This document shows, piece by piece, positions 34,073 to 42,898 of a stretch of 64,000 nucleotides of DNA. The notes beneath the pieces were generated by a model. It ran no database searches and had not been told where the DNA came from. It saw nothing but the letters and a program-made list of their open reading frames with translations. How positions within the stretch are numbered: position 1 is the first letter of the stretch; every line of letters begins with the position of its first letter. Source of the stretch: an uncultured Chitinophagaceae bacterium (lineage in GTDB: Bacteria; Bacteroidota; Bacteroidia; Chitinophagales; Chitinophagaceae). The stretch is from NCBI GenBank assembly GCA_937862815.1, contig CALMED010000007.1, positions 124,001 through 188,000 of the forward strand, read 5' to 3'. A program made the translations under genes and the position numbers.

Positions 34073-35455
34073 ATGAACCTGATTTTTCTTTCGGCTGTTT
34101 GGGGCATTGTGATGATGTTCAGCGGCGCTTTTCATGCCCGTAAAGCAACAGCCCCGCTGCTGGCGGTTGCCGGTGCTGTGCTGCTGCTGGTCGCCAACCT
34201 GCTCGACATGAACGGTTTCCGGTTGTTCGATACTGATTTTGCCGGTATGATGGATTACAGCCGCTTTGGCTATATTTTCCTTACGCTGGTTACCGGTTCC
34301 CTGCTCCTGTTCTTCCTGCTCAGCGGCCGGGCCATCAGCCAGGTAGGCAATCACCCTTACGAATATTTCACGCTCATTTTCTTCATCATGGCCGGGGTGG
34401 GACTGGTATCCTTCTTCAACAACCTGCTCATCCTGTTCCTGGGCATTGAAATCATCTCCATACCGCTTTACATTCTAACGGGCAGCGATAAACGAAACCT
34501 CAAGAGCAACGAAGCGGCCCTGAAGTATTTCCTGATGGGTTCTTTTTCAACGGGTATTCTCCTGCTGGGAATTGCCTTCCTGTACGGCGGCAGCGGTTCG
34601 TTCATGGTGGCCAACCTGCAGCTGAACAGCTCCGATCAACTCTTCCTTTTTCACCAGATCGGGTTGGTGCTGGTGCTGGCCGGACTGGCATTTAAAGTGT
34701 CGGCTGCCCCGTTTCATTTCTGGACGCCCGATGTGTACGACGGTGCTCCCACGGTATTTACTTCTTTCATGGCTACCATTGTGAAGCTGGCTGCCATGGT
34801 GGCCTTTGTCAATCTGTTCCTGCATGCATTTGAACGGGATACCGCTCTCTGGCGCCCCACGCTGGCCATCGTAACGGCCCTTACTTTATTGATTGGCAAC
34901 ATTACAGCTGTTTACCAACAGAGCGTAAAGCGCATGCTGGCTTATTCCAGCATTGCCCAGGCCGGCTTCATGCTCTTTGCGGTTTTTGCCATTAACGACA
35001 TGGCGGTACAGGGCATGCTGCTGTATACGGTGGCGTATTGCCTGGCCACCATCGGCATCTTTGCCGTACTCATTCATATGAAGGATTATACGTTCGAGGG
35101 CTTCAACGGACTGGCTGCCCGCCAGCCCCTGGTGGCTTTTGCCCTGGTGGTTTTCCTGCTGTCGTTGGCCGGCATTCCGCTCACGGCCGGCTTCTTTGCC
35201 AAATATTTCATGCTGGCGGCGGCCGTTAAAACCGGCACTTACCTCTGGCTGGTGATCTTTGCGGTGGTAATGGCGGCAGTAAGCGTGTATTATTATTTCC
35301 GCATCATCCAGGCCATGTATTTCCGCGAGGGTACCGGTGAAACCCTGCCCCTGCCGGGTGGCTTTAAAGCGGTATTACTATTCTGCGCCGGACTGATCAT
35401 CCTGCTGGGTGTTTTTCCCCACCAGTTGCTGCTCGACTGGCTGAATGTACGCTGA
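34073..35455 (+). CDS. nuoN: NADH-quinone oxidoreductase subunit N
   Basis: This 460-residue subunit is the third antiporter-like pump and the last nuo gene. Typical segments are LLILFLGIEIISIPLYILTG, SNEAALKYFLMGSFSTGILL, APFHFWTPDVYDGAPTVFTS and QQSVKRMLAYSSIAQAGFML. A 75-base gap separates it from nuoM and another short gap leads to an ABC permease gene. No hairpin terminator was seen directly after it, so read-through into the permease gene is possible. Confidence 0.95.
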   Translation: MNLIFLSAVWGIVMMFSGAFHARKATAPLLAVAGAVLLLVANLLDMNGFRLFDTDFAGMMDYSRFGYIFLTLVTGSLLLFFLLSGRAISQVGNHPYEYFTLIFFIMAGVGLVSFFNNLLILFLGIEIISIPLYILTGSDKRNLKSNEAALKYFLMGSFSTGILLLGIAFLYGGSGSFMVANLQLNSSDQLFLFHQIGLVLVLAGLAFKVSAAPFHFWTPDVYDGAPTVFTSFMATIVKLAAMVAFVNLFLHAFERDTALWRPTLAIVTALTLLIGNITAVYQQSVKRMLAYSSIAQAGFMLFAVFAINDMAVQGMLLYTVAYCLATIGIFAVLIHMKDYTFEGFNGLAARQPLVAFALVVFLLSLAGIPLTAGFFAKYFMLAAAVKTGTYLWLVIFAVVMAAVSVYYYFRIIQAMYFREGTGETLPLPGGFKAVLLFCAGLIILLGVFPHQLLLDWLNVR

Positions 35456-35511
35456 TCAACAGCTTCCGGATGGTTTATCCGGCCGGGTTGCTTACTTTCG
35501 GGGTACCATCT

Positions 35512-36789
35512 ATGACACTTCCGGATATTTTATCCCTCGCCTGGCGTACGGTACGTTCCAACCGGCTCCGCACCGGTATCACGGTTTCCATCATTGCTTT
35601 TGGCATCATGGCGCTTATTGGCATCATTACGGCCATCGAAGCCATGAACCAGAGCCTGTATGAAAATTTCTCCATCCTGGGGGCCAACTCGTTCAGCATC
35701 CGCTTCCGGGAGCGCAACATCCGGTTTGGCGGACCACCCCGCAGTGATCTCACACGGGAGCGCCGTGGCTCCAGCCGCCAACGGGCTTCCACGCTGGGCC
35801 GCATCATCACCTGGGAAGAAGCGAAACGGTTTAAAGACCAATTCGCCTATCCGGCCACGGTGAGTGTGTCTAAATTTGCCACCGGAAACGCAACGGTTTT
35901 TTTCAATGAACAGAAGACCAATCCCAATGTGCGGATGATTGGCGGAGATGAGAATTACCTGCTCAACAGCGGCTACCTGCTGAAGGCCGGTCGTAATTTT
36001 TCCGTCACCGACCTGCAAAGCGGACGCAACGTGGTGATCATCGGCAGCGACCTGGTGGACAAGCTCTTCCGCGGCAAGCACGACCAGGCCATCGGCAAAT
36101 TGATCCGCATCGGGGCGGGTCGCTACCGCATCATCGGCACCATGCAGCCCCGGGGGGCGAGTTCCTTCCTGGCGCTGGACAACATTGCTATAACCAGCAC
36201 CAACAACGTGCGGCGGGTGTTCAGCAGCGAGGGAAGTTATAACATCACCATACGGGCAGAGGATTTCCAGCACATGGATGCAGCTGTGGGGGAGGCCACC
36301 GGCCTGTTCCGGCAGGTGCGGAAGTTGCATTTCCAGGATGCCGATAATTTTTACATCGACCGCAGCGATACACTGGTGGAAACACTCAAGAACACCCTGC
36401 GGTATGTGCGGTACGCGGCCATGGTCATCGGCATCATCACCCTGCTGGGTGCCGCTATTGGTCTTACCAACATCATGCTGGTGGCGGTGAGCGAACGTAC
36501 CCGTGAAATCGGTTTGTCCAAATCAGTGGGCGCCAAGCCGGCCACCATCCGTTCGCAGTTTCTGTGGGAAAGTGTACTCATCAGTCTGCTGGGTGCCGGT
36601 TTTGGTATCGTGCTGGGCATTTTGGTGGGCAACCTGTTTTCGATGTACCTCAAAACCGGCTTTGTGGTACCGTGGATATGGGTGCTGATAGGGGTGTTTA
36701 TTTGTTTTGCCACCGGGCTGGTGGCCGGATTGTATCCGGCCGTCAAGGCCTCCCGCCTCGATCCCATTGATGCCCTGCGCTATGAGTAA
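35512..36789 (+). CDS. MacB/FtsX-type ABC transporter permease
   Basis: This protein of about 425 residues has the MacB topology: one N-terminal helix (TGITVSIIAFGIMALIGIITA), a periplasmic core of about 230 residues, and three C-terminal helices. The FtsX domain is visible as ITLLGAAIGLTNIMLVAVSE, REIGLSKSVGAKPATIRSQF and the closing YPAVKASRLDPIDALRYE. Such permeases do mechanotransmission for lipoprotein or peptide export with a separate ATPase. No ATPase gene is next door, so the partner lies elsewhere. I chose ATG 35512 (MTLPDILSLAWRTVRSNRLR); earlier codons in the frame do not look coding. Confidence 0.9.
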   Translation: MTLPDILSLAWRTVRSNRLRTGITVSIIAFGIMALIGIITAIEAMNQSLYENFSILGANSFSIRFRERNIRFGGPPRSDLTRERRGSSRQRASTLGRIITWEEAKRFKDQFAYPATVSVSKFATGNATVFFNEQKTNPNVRMIGGDENYLLNSGYLLKAGRNFSVTDLQSGRNVVIIGSDLVDKLFRGKHDQAIGKLIRIGAGRYRIIGTMQPRGASSFLALDNIAITSTNNVRRVFSSEGSYNITIRAEDFQHMDAAVGEATGLFRQVRKLHFQDADNFYIDRSDTLVETLKNTLRYVRYAAMVIGIITLLGAAIGLTNIMLVAVSERTREIGLSKSVGAKPATIRSQFLWESVLISLLGAGFGIVLGILVGNLFSMYLKTGFVVPWIWVLIGVFICFATGLVAGLYPAVKASRLDPIDALRYE

Positions 36790-36809
36790 ATGAAACATGC
36801 TGCAATAAA

Positions 36810-36837
36810 AAATGCCACACCCAGCGGTGTGGCATTT
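36810..36837. terminator. Bidirectional terminator between convergent genes
   Basis: AAATGCCACACC (36810-36821) pairs perfectly with GGTGTGGCATTT (36826-36837) around a CAGC loop. The T run is stronger on the minus strand. It serves the permease gene on the plus strand and the metalloprotease gene on the minus strand. Confidence 0.9.
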
Positions 36838-36856
36838 ATGTTATAGTGCCGGAGAT

Positions 36857-39427
36857 TTATTTCGGCTCTACGGCCTGGGTGATGCGGTCGGCCAGGTCCT
36901 GGAGGTGCAGGCGGGTCATGGGGTCGGTCACCAGCGGCAGCCCGGTGCGGATGTCGTTCCGGATGGTACGGAGTGTACCCCGCAACACAGAATAGGCATC
37001 GGTATTTTTGACATTAAGTGCCGGCCCTATCTGGATGGAAATACCACTGCTGAGCACCGGTACCGGTGCAGAGGAGGGCAACAGTGAAATCATGCGTTCC
37101 ACAAAAAGTTTCTGGAGGTTCCGGCGGTAGATGTCCGTTGCTTTGCGGGCATACAGTTCGCCGAAAATAGAGCGGCGCAGGTCGTCCATCATTTCCGTGG
37201 CCCGGTAGGCGTTGGCACCCTGCTGGGCTTCCATGGCAAAGAGTTTGTACAGGGTGGACGTACTTACGATCCGGTTCAGTACCGACTCCTGGCGGGTGCC
37301 AATGGTGATCAGCGGGTTGTCGCCTGTCTTGTTCAACACGTCCGCTTCCAGCAACCAGGTGGGGGTGTTAAAGATCTGCTGGTTGAGGAATTGCATGGCC
37401 TCTTTCTGAATGCTTTTGGGGGTGTATTCGTACACCGGTCCTTCCTGTTCCCGCATGCGGGGTGTTTCATAGATGCCCCCGATGTTTTTAGCCACATGGC
37501 CCAGGTAACGCCCAAACTGACCGGTTACCTGTCCGTACATCTCGCCCAGGCTTTCATAACTTTCGTTTGGCTGACGGGTCCATTTTACAAGGTTGGGTAC
37601 GATGCGCTGCAGATTTTTAATCCCATAGAAACCAGCTTTCATGGCATTGTTGCCCAGGTCTTCGTTCTGGCTCCGGGGGTCATCGGGGTTGGTTTCGGTG
37701 CCAAACCAGAGACGTTTATTTTTCAGGCGTTCGGTGGTGAGTTGCTGGAGGTAGGGTACTTCTTCGGTGGCCGACTTAAACTGCGGCAGCCAGCGGTACC
37801 CCCATTCAATGGCCCACTTATCGTAATCCCCGATCCGGGCAAAAAGCCCCCCCCTGCTGATGTTGTCTTCCGGCTGGGCTACATAGTTGAAGCGGGCATA
37901 GTCCATGATGGAAGGCGTATGGCCGTTTGCTTCCACCCAGCGTTTGTTGCGCAAACTGTCAACCGGAACGGTGGAGGAGGAACCGAAGTTGTGCCGTAAT
38001 CCCAGGGTATGGCCCACTTCATGGGCTGCAACAAAGCGGATGAGCTCGCCCATGAGCGCATCGTCAAATACCATTTTCCGGGCGCCCGTATCCACAGCGG
38101 CCGTCTGGATGAAATACCAGTTACGCAGCAACTGCATTACATTGTGGTACCAGTTGATGTGGCTTTCCAGGATCTGGCCGCTGCGGGGGTCGTGTACATT
38201 GGGTCCACTTGCATTCTGTACCGGCGAGGGTTTGTAAACGATGGCGCTGAAGCGGGCATCTTCCAGGCTCCAGGTGCTGTCTTCTGCAGGGGTGGGGGCC
38301 AGCTTGCCCATGATGGCATTTTTGAAGCCTGCTTTTTCAAACGCTACCTGCCAGTCGTTCACTCCCTGCATGAGGTAGGGCACCCATTTTTTGGGGGTGG
38401 CGGGGTCAATATAATAGACAATGGGTTGCTGGGGTTCCACCAATTCTCCCCGCAGGTATTTATCTACATCCTCCGGTTTGGGTTCCAGCTTCCAGCGGAC
38501 GGCCATTTCAATTTCCTTCACGCCCTGTGGGTTGGCATCAAAATCGGTATAACTGCGGGTGAAATAACCCACCCTTGGATCAAAATAGCGGGGCCGGGCG
38601 GGTTTGGCCGGTAAAAGCAGCAGCGAACTGTTGAGGGTTAAGGTATACAGGCCACCGGCGGGGGCAGCGGCAAATGGATTGGAACCTCCACCGGTGGATG
38701 CGCTGCGGGCATAGGTTTTTACTGTTTTGATTTCGATGTTGATGGGGTAGGTGCGAACCGTTTCCACGTACGATTTGTCGGCCTGCTGGGTTCCCAGCTG
38801 GAAGCCGGACTTGGTGCGGCTGTTAAAGAATAACACATCGTTGTCGCCCGCGAGGTAATCGGTGAGCTCTATGACCGTTGAACGGGTACGTGTTACGGAG
38901 TCATTGCCGTACGACCGCACATCAAAGGCCTGCATGATGGGGGGCATGTTGGAGTTAACCACGGCCTGGTACATGCCGTTTTCATCCGTTCCCCGTTGGT
39001 CGTAGGAGATCCGTTTCAGGAAGACCTTGTTATTGGGTCCTTTTTCAAACCGGATCACGTTGTTGTTGATGATGTCGCCTGCATAGCCCGAAAAGCCGTT
39101 GCTGAGACCGGCGGCCGCTTTGGAAATCCGGCTCACCACGAGGATGTCGCGGCCCATCAGAGAGTCCGGAATCTCAAAATACCACTTGTCATCAACCTTA
39201 TGAACGGAGAACAGGCCTTTTTTGCTGATGGCTTTGTCGGTAATCACATCTTTATACGGCCGGGGGCCGGAGCGTTGGGCAGCAGGCGCCACGGGAGGAA
39301 CCTGCTGTTGCGGGGTGCCGTTGACCGGTGAAGGTGCCGGTACCGGGGGGCGGTTTTGCGCAACGGTAATACCCGCCAGGTACAGGCCGGCGGTTACCAG
39401 GAGCATGCGGGCGAACGTAACAATCAT
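36857..39427 (-). CDS. Secreted zinc-dependent metalloprotease (DUF4953/5117/5118 type)
   Basis: This protein of about 856 residues is a metzincin-like protease. The zinc motif HEVGHTLGLRHNF begins at about residue 469, and PSIMDYARFN downstream fits the Met-turn. N-terminal regions typical of this Bacteroidota family are present, for example KDVITDKAISKKGLFSVHKV and YFEIPDSLMGRDILVVSRI, which match its DUF5118 and DUF5117 parts. A signal segment (MLLVTAGLYLAGITVAQ) follows the chosen start MIVTFAR at 39427; a longer upstream frame is not supported. A proline-rich linker follows the signal. No T9SS C-terminal domain is seen. The substrate is unknown. Confidence 0.88.
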   Translation of the reverse strand: MIVTFARMLLVTAGLYLAGITVAQNRPPVPAPSPVNGTPQQQVPPVAPAAQRSGPRPYKDVITDKAISKKGLFSVHKVDDKWYFEIPDSLMGRDILVVSRISKAAAGLSNGFSGYAGDIINNNVIRFEKGPNNKVFLKRISYDQRGTDENGMYQAVVNSNMPPIMQAFDVRSYGNDSVTRTRSTVIELTDYLAGDNDVLFFNSRTKSGFQLGTQQADKSYVETVRTYPINIEIKTVKTYARSASTGGGSNPFAAAPAGGLYTLTLNSSLLLLPAKPARPRYFDPRVGYFTRSYTDFDANPQGVKEIEMAVRWKLEPKPEDVDKYLRGELVEPQQPIVYYIDPATPKKWVPYLMQGVNDWQVAFEKAGFKNAIMGKLAPTPAEDSTWSLEDARFSAIVYKPSPVQNASGPNVHDPRSGQILESHINWYHNVMQLLRNWYFIQTAAVDTGARKMVFDDALMGELIRFVAAHEVGHTLGLRHNFGSSSTVPVDSLRNKRWVEANGHTPSIMDYARFNYVAQPEDNISRGGLFARIGDYDKWAIEWGYRWLPQFKSATEEVPYLQQLTTERLKNKRLWFGTETNPDDPRSQNEDLGNNAMKAGFYGIKNLQRIVPNLVKWTRQPNESYESLGEMYGQVTGQFGRYLGHVAKNIGGIYETPRMREQEGPVYEYTPKSIQKEAMQFLNQQIFNTPTWLLEADVLNKTGDNPLITIGTRQESVLNRIVSTSTLYKLFAMEAQQGANAYRATEMMDDLRRSIFGELYARKATDIYRRNLQKLFVERMISLLPSSAPVPVLSSGISIQIGPALNVKNTDAYSVLRGTLRTIRNDIRTGLPLVTDPMTRLHLQDLADRITQAVEPK

Positions 39428-39718
39428 GGAAGTGTTTAGATTTTCTGTGAATGAATAAACGTTTAAACCACCAAAGTAAGAATCCCGGGCCTGATTTCGG
39501 GACGGGAAGGTATTTTTAATGATAAACGGCAGGTTTGCCGGCGGGGAGAATGCTTTAAAAAAATTAAAACGGCTGGATTTGGTGAAAATAAATATTTCCC
39601 TAACTTGTGCCACCCCTGACAGGGAAAAAGGTTTCATTACCCAAACGATTTTTTTCATAGCATTGCGTCAAACTTTACCGTAAATACTTAAAAACAAAAA
39701 CCTAAAAATTCAATTGTC
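39428..39718. other. Divergent intergenic region upstream of the exbB operon
   Basis: This 291-base AT-rich gap lies between the divergent metalloprotease and exbB genes. It holds an inverted pair TTTCCCT...AGGGAAA near 39596-39632, but no exact TAnnTTTG box at a convincing distance from either start. Nothing in it looks coding. Confidence 0.4.
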
Positions 39719-40576
39719 ATGGCTGAAACAAAACCAACTGCAGCAAAGGCAGCTACTTCGGTTCAACCCAAAAAAACCAGCAACATGGTGTCGTGGATTG
39801 CTCCCATTGTGTGTGTGCTCATCGGCTATCTGATCTGGCGCTTTATCCTCGGAAATCCCTCTGGTTTCAAAGAGCCCGATACAACCGGTGCCTGGTTCTG
39901 GCCCACACACAAAAAGCCCCTTACTCCGCTGAACCGTGTTTACGAAGGCGGTATCGTGGTTCCCTTCCTCATTGGTTTGTTCCTGATGGTGTTCGCTTTC
40001 TCTATTGAGCGCTACCTTACGATCCGCAAGGCCCTGGGTACCGGCAGCGCATCCGACTTTGTGCGCAACGTTCAATTCCACCTGGCCAATAAGAACATTG
40101 AAGCTGCCATGGCTGCCTGTGATAAGCAGAAAGGCTCTGTTGCCAATGTGATGAAAGCCGGTTTGCGCAAATACAAGGCCATGACCGAAGAGGCTGGATT
40201 GGATACAGACCAGAAAGTACTGGCCATCCAAAAAGAAGTGGAGGAAGCTACCGCGCTCGAGCTGCCCATGCTGCAGCAGAACATGGTATTCCTTTCCACA
40301 CTTACTTCGCTCGGTACACTGATAGCCCTGCTGGGTACGGTAATGGGAATGATCCGTTCCTTCGCGGCCCTGGGTGATGAAGGTGCCGGAGGCGACGCTT
40401 CGCAGCTGGCCGTTGGTATCTCGGAAGCCCTGTACAACACCGCCCTGGGTATTGCCACTTCTTCCTTTGCCCTGATCATGTACAATGTGTTTACCACCAA
40501 GATCGACTCTATTACGTACGGCATTGATGAATCAAGCTTTACGCTTACGCAAAGCTTTGCTTCTTTGTACAAATAA
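39719..40576 (+). CDS. exbB: ExbB/TolQ/MotA-family proton channel
   Basis: This 285-residue inner-membrane protein forms the proton channel that energises TonB. An N-terminal Ala/Lys/Thr-rich tail and an extra helix (WIAPIVCVLIGYLIWRFIL) precede the classic three helices: VVPFLIGLFLMVFAFSIERY, then LSTLTSLGTLIALLGTVMGM with the conserved Gly/Thr motif, and ISEALYNTALGIATSSFAL. The extra N-terminal helix is common in Bacteroidota homologues. It heads a four-gene operon with two ExbD proteins and TonB. Confidence 0.93.
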   Translation: MAETKPTAAKAATSVQPKKTSNMVSWIAPIVCVLIGYLIWRFILGNPSGFKEPDTTGAWFWPTHKKPLTPLNRVYEGGIVVPFLIGLFLMVFAFSIERYLTIRKALGTGSASDFVRNVQFHLANKNIEAAMAACDKQKGSVANVMKAGLRKYKAMTEEAGLDTDQKVLAIQKEVEEATALELPMLQQNMVFLSTLTSLGTLIALLGTVMGMIRSFAALGDEGAGGDASQLAVGISEALYNTALGIATSSFALIMYNVFTTKIDSITYGIDESSFTLTQSFASLYK

Positions 40577-40636
40577 GCCAGCGGAAATCTGTGGAACTGC
40601 ATTGTTATTGCATCTAAGGACTTTAAATGATCATAC

Positions 40637-41305
40637 ATGCCTAAATTACAAATACAGAAAAAGAGTACCTGGGTGGATATGACCGCGTTCGTGGACGTAG
40701 CCTTCCTGATCCTGGCCTTTTTCATGCTGGCAACCAAATTCAAGCCCCCGGAATTGGTCAGTATTCAAAACCCCAAATCCGTTTCTTCTGAGAATGTGGC
40801 TGAAAAGGATGTCTTTAAAATTACATTCGACAAAGAAGGCCGCACGTTCATCAGTTTCAGTACAGATGAGGATTCCAAGGAAAGGGTCTCCAATATGCTG
40901 GAGGTGTTGAAGAATCAGAAAGGTCTTACCCTGACCAACGAAGAACGTGCCACCTTCCTGCGCTTTGGTATTTCCGGTATCGGTGTTCCCTTCTCCAAGC
41001 TTAAATCGCTGCTGGCCCTCAGCGACGACGAATACAAGGCGTTCAAGCAGCCCGGTATTCCCATCGATTCGGCCAATAACGAACTGGATGGATGGATCAA
41101 TGCCCTGCTCACCGGCAGCGGCGGACGCCGCCCGGCCAACGTGATGCTGAACGGAGACAACGCTGCCAAATACCCGGAGTTTAAAAACATCCTGGCGGCC
41201 TTTAAAAAGAACGGGGTTTTCTCCTTCAAGCTGATCACTTCGATGGAGCCTGTTCCGGCCGGAACTCCCTTGTATAAGTCACAGGGGCAACAGATCAAAG
41301 AGTAA
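40637..41305 (+). CDS. exbD: ExbD/TolR-family protein (first copy)
   Basis: This 222-residue protein has one N-terminal helix with the proton-path aspartate: STWVDMTAFVDVAFLILAFF, where Asp20 is the conserved membrane acid. A long periplasmic domain of about 180 residues follows, larger than that of E. coli ExbD (about 140 in all). It is the first of two consecutive ExbD proteins and lies 60 bases after exbB. A 12-base sequence, GTTATTGCATCT at 40604-40615, upstream of it recurs upstream of tonB. Confidence 0.9.
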   Translation: MPKLQIQKKSTWVDMTAFVDVAFLILAFFMLATKFKPPELVSIQNPKSVSSENVAEKDVFKITFDKEGRTFISFSTDEDSKERVSNMLEVLKNQKGLTLTNEERATFLRFGISGIGVPFSKLKSLLALSDDEYKAFKQPGIPIDSANNELDGWINALLTGSGGRRPANVMLNGDNAAKYPEFKNILAAFKKNGVFSFKLITSMEPVPAGTPLYKSQGQQIKE

Positions 41306-41336
41306 ATGCATTGTAAACTTTAAAAAAAATCAGGCT

Positions 41337-41879
41337 ATGGGAGCAGATGTAGATAGCGGCTCACAGGACCATGGTAAGAAAGGCCCGGGCGTCAAGAAAC
41401 AGAAAAAGGTACCCGTACGGGTGGACATGACCCCCATGGTGGACCTGGGTTTCCTGTTGATTACGTTCTTCATTTTCACCACCACCATGAGTTCGCCCAA
41501 GGCGTTCAACCTGAAAGTGCCCGATGATACGGCCAAGCAGGAAGAACAGACCGAGGCAAAGGCTTCGGGCGCCTTCACCGTATTGCTGAGCAAGGAAAAC
41601 CGGATCTTTTATTACGAGGGGCAACTCCAGTCAGACGGATCCAACTTTAAGTCCACCAACTTCAAGGAGTTCCGTTCCGTTCTTCTCGATAAAAAAGCCC
41701 GGACACCCGAAAAAGATCTCGTGGTGATCATCAAGCCCAACGAAGAAGCCGAGTATAAAAACCTGGTAGACGTGTTGGATGAGATGACCATCTGCGAAAT
41801 CAAGCGGTATGCAATGGTGGAAATTTCCCAGGGTGAAAAAGACCTGATCAGCGTATCGGAGGGGGCCTCCGGAAAGTAA
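41337..41879 (+). CDS. exbD: ExbD/TolR-family protein (second copy)
   Basis: This 180-residue protein has a basic N-terminus (KKGPGVKKQKKVPVRVDMTP) and the ExbD helix MVDLGFLLITFFIFTTTMS with its conserved aspartate. The periplasmic domain ends with a TolR-like fold (KDLVVIIKPNEEAEYKNLVD). It differs clearly from the first copy, so the two likely form a mixed complex with ExbB. It lies 31 bases after the first copy. Confidence 0.9.
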   Translation: MGADVDSGSQDHGKKGPGVKKQKKVPVRVDMTPMVDLGFLLITFFIFTTTMSSPKAFNLKVPDDTAKQEEQTEAKASGAFTVLLSKENRIFYYEGQLQSDGSNFKSTNFKEFRSVLLDKKARTPEKDLVVIIKPNEEAEYKNLVDVLDEMTICEIKRYAMVEISQGEKDLISVSEGASGK

Positions 41880-41928
41880 CTCCGGTATGTAATTGCAACA
41901 GTTATTGCATCTTTAAATAAAACGCTTT

Positions 41929-42753
41929 ATGGACGTTAATAAGATTCTGAAGTCAGATTTCCTTGACCTGCTCTTCGACGAACGTAACAAAGAGTACGGC
42001 GCGTATGAGTTGCGCAGGAATTACCACCGTCGTCTGAAGATTGCGTTGGGCATCACAGCCGCCTTCGCCCTCCTGGTGTTTACCATGGCATTCGTCAGCC
42101 AGAATGCCGCCAAAAATGCCAAAAACAAGGTAAAAGTGCAAGATGTGGAGCTGAGCGATATCAAGCAGGAAGAGGAAATGAAGATTGAACCTCCCCCGCC
42201 ACCTCCGCCCCCCGCACCGGAGCCGCCCAAAATTGAGATCACCAAGTTCACCCCTCCCAAAATTGTGGAAGATGAAAAATTCCAGGAAAAGAACGAGGTA
42301 AAAGAACAGGAGCAGATCACCAACGTGGGTAAAATTGACCAGGAAGGGATCAAGGATCCTGAGGTGGTGAACCCCCCCAAAGTGGAGCAGGAATCCAAAG
42401 TGGTGGAAGCACCCCGCGAAGATCCCAACCAGATCTTCACCAAAGTGGAAGTGGAAGCCCAGTTTCCCGGTGGTGAAGAGAAATGGAACAAGTACGTGTA
42501 CAACGAAATCATGAAGCGGATTGACGACCTGGTGGACGATGGCCAGGCCGGAACCGTGGAAGTGCAGTTCATTGTGGACCGTGAAGGAAACGTGAGCGAC
42601 GTACAGGCCCTGAATATGAAGGGATCGGTACTGGCCCGTGTTGCCACCGATGCCATCAAGAAAGGACCCAAGTGGATCCCTGCCATCCAGAACGGCCGCC
42701 AGGTGAAGGCATACCGCCGCCAGAAGGTAACCTTCCGCCTGCCCGATGAATAA
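41929..42753 (+). CDS. tonB: Energy transducer TonB
   Basis: This 274-residue protein spans the periplasm and passes energy to outer-membrane receptors. The cytoplasmic start has the Bacteroidota signature FLDLLFDERNKEYGAYELRR. One helix (IALGITAAFALLVFTMAFV), an acidic/proline-rich spacer with PPPPPPPPAPEPPKIEIT, and the TonB C-terminal domain follow. The domain includes GTVEVQFIVDREGNVSDV and ATDAIKKGPKWIPAIQNGR. A terminator follows. With ExbB and two ExbDs it makes a complete energising unit, probably serving SusC/RagA-type receptors encoded elsewhere. Confidence 0.94.
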   Translation: MDVNKILKSDFLDLLFDERNKEYGAYELRRNYHRRLKIALGITAAFALLVFTMAFVSQNAAKNAKNKVKVQDVELSDIKQEEEMKIEPPPPPPPPAPEPPKIEITKFTPPKIVEDEKFQEKNEVKEQEQITNVGKIDQEGIKDPEVVNPPKVEQESKVVEAPREDPNQIFTKVEVEAQFPGGEEKWNKYVYNEIMKRIDDLVDDGQAGTVEVQFIVDREGNVSDVQALNMKGSVLARVATDAIKKGPKWIPAIQNGRQVKAYRRQKVTFRLPDE

Positions 42754-42785
42754 GACCTTTATCAAGAAGGAATATACAAGCAACC

Positions 42786-42818
42786 ATCCCCATCGGATCT
42801 CCGGTGGGGATATTTTTT
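42786..42818 (+). terminator. Intrinsic terminator after tonB
   Basis: The arms ATCCCCATCGG and CCGGTGGGGAT (42786-42811, with one GU pair) form a long stem with a tight loop, followed by ATTTTTT. It closes the exbB-tonB operon. Confidence 0.85.
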
Positions 42819-42886
42819 GGTGGCAACAGAAAGCATTGCCTGCCCTCGTCCGTTAATTCCACCCCCCGGTAATCCGGTGCAAGAGG

Positions 42887-42894
42887 TACCTTTG
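42887..42894 (+). promoter_or_regulatory. -7 box TACCTTTG for mnmE
   Basis: This exact TAnnTTTG box ends four bases before the mnmE ATG, the same layout as rimM and rlmN, which implies a leaderless or nearly leaderless transcript. Confidence 0.6.
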
Positions 42895-42898
42895 CAAC

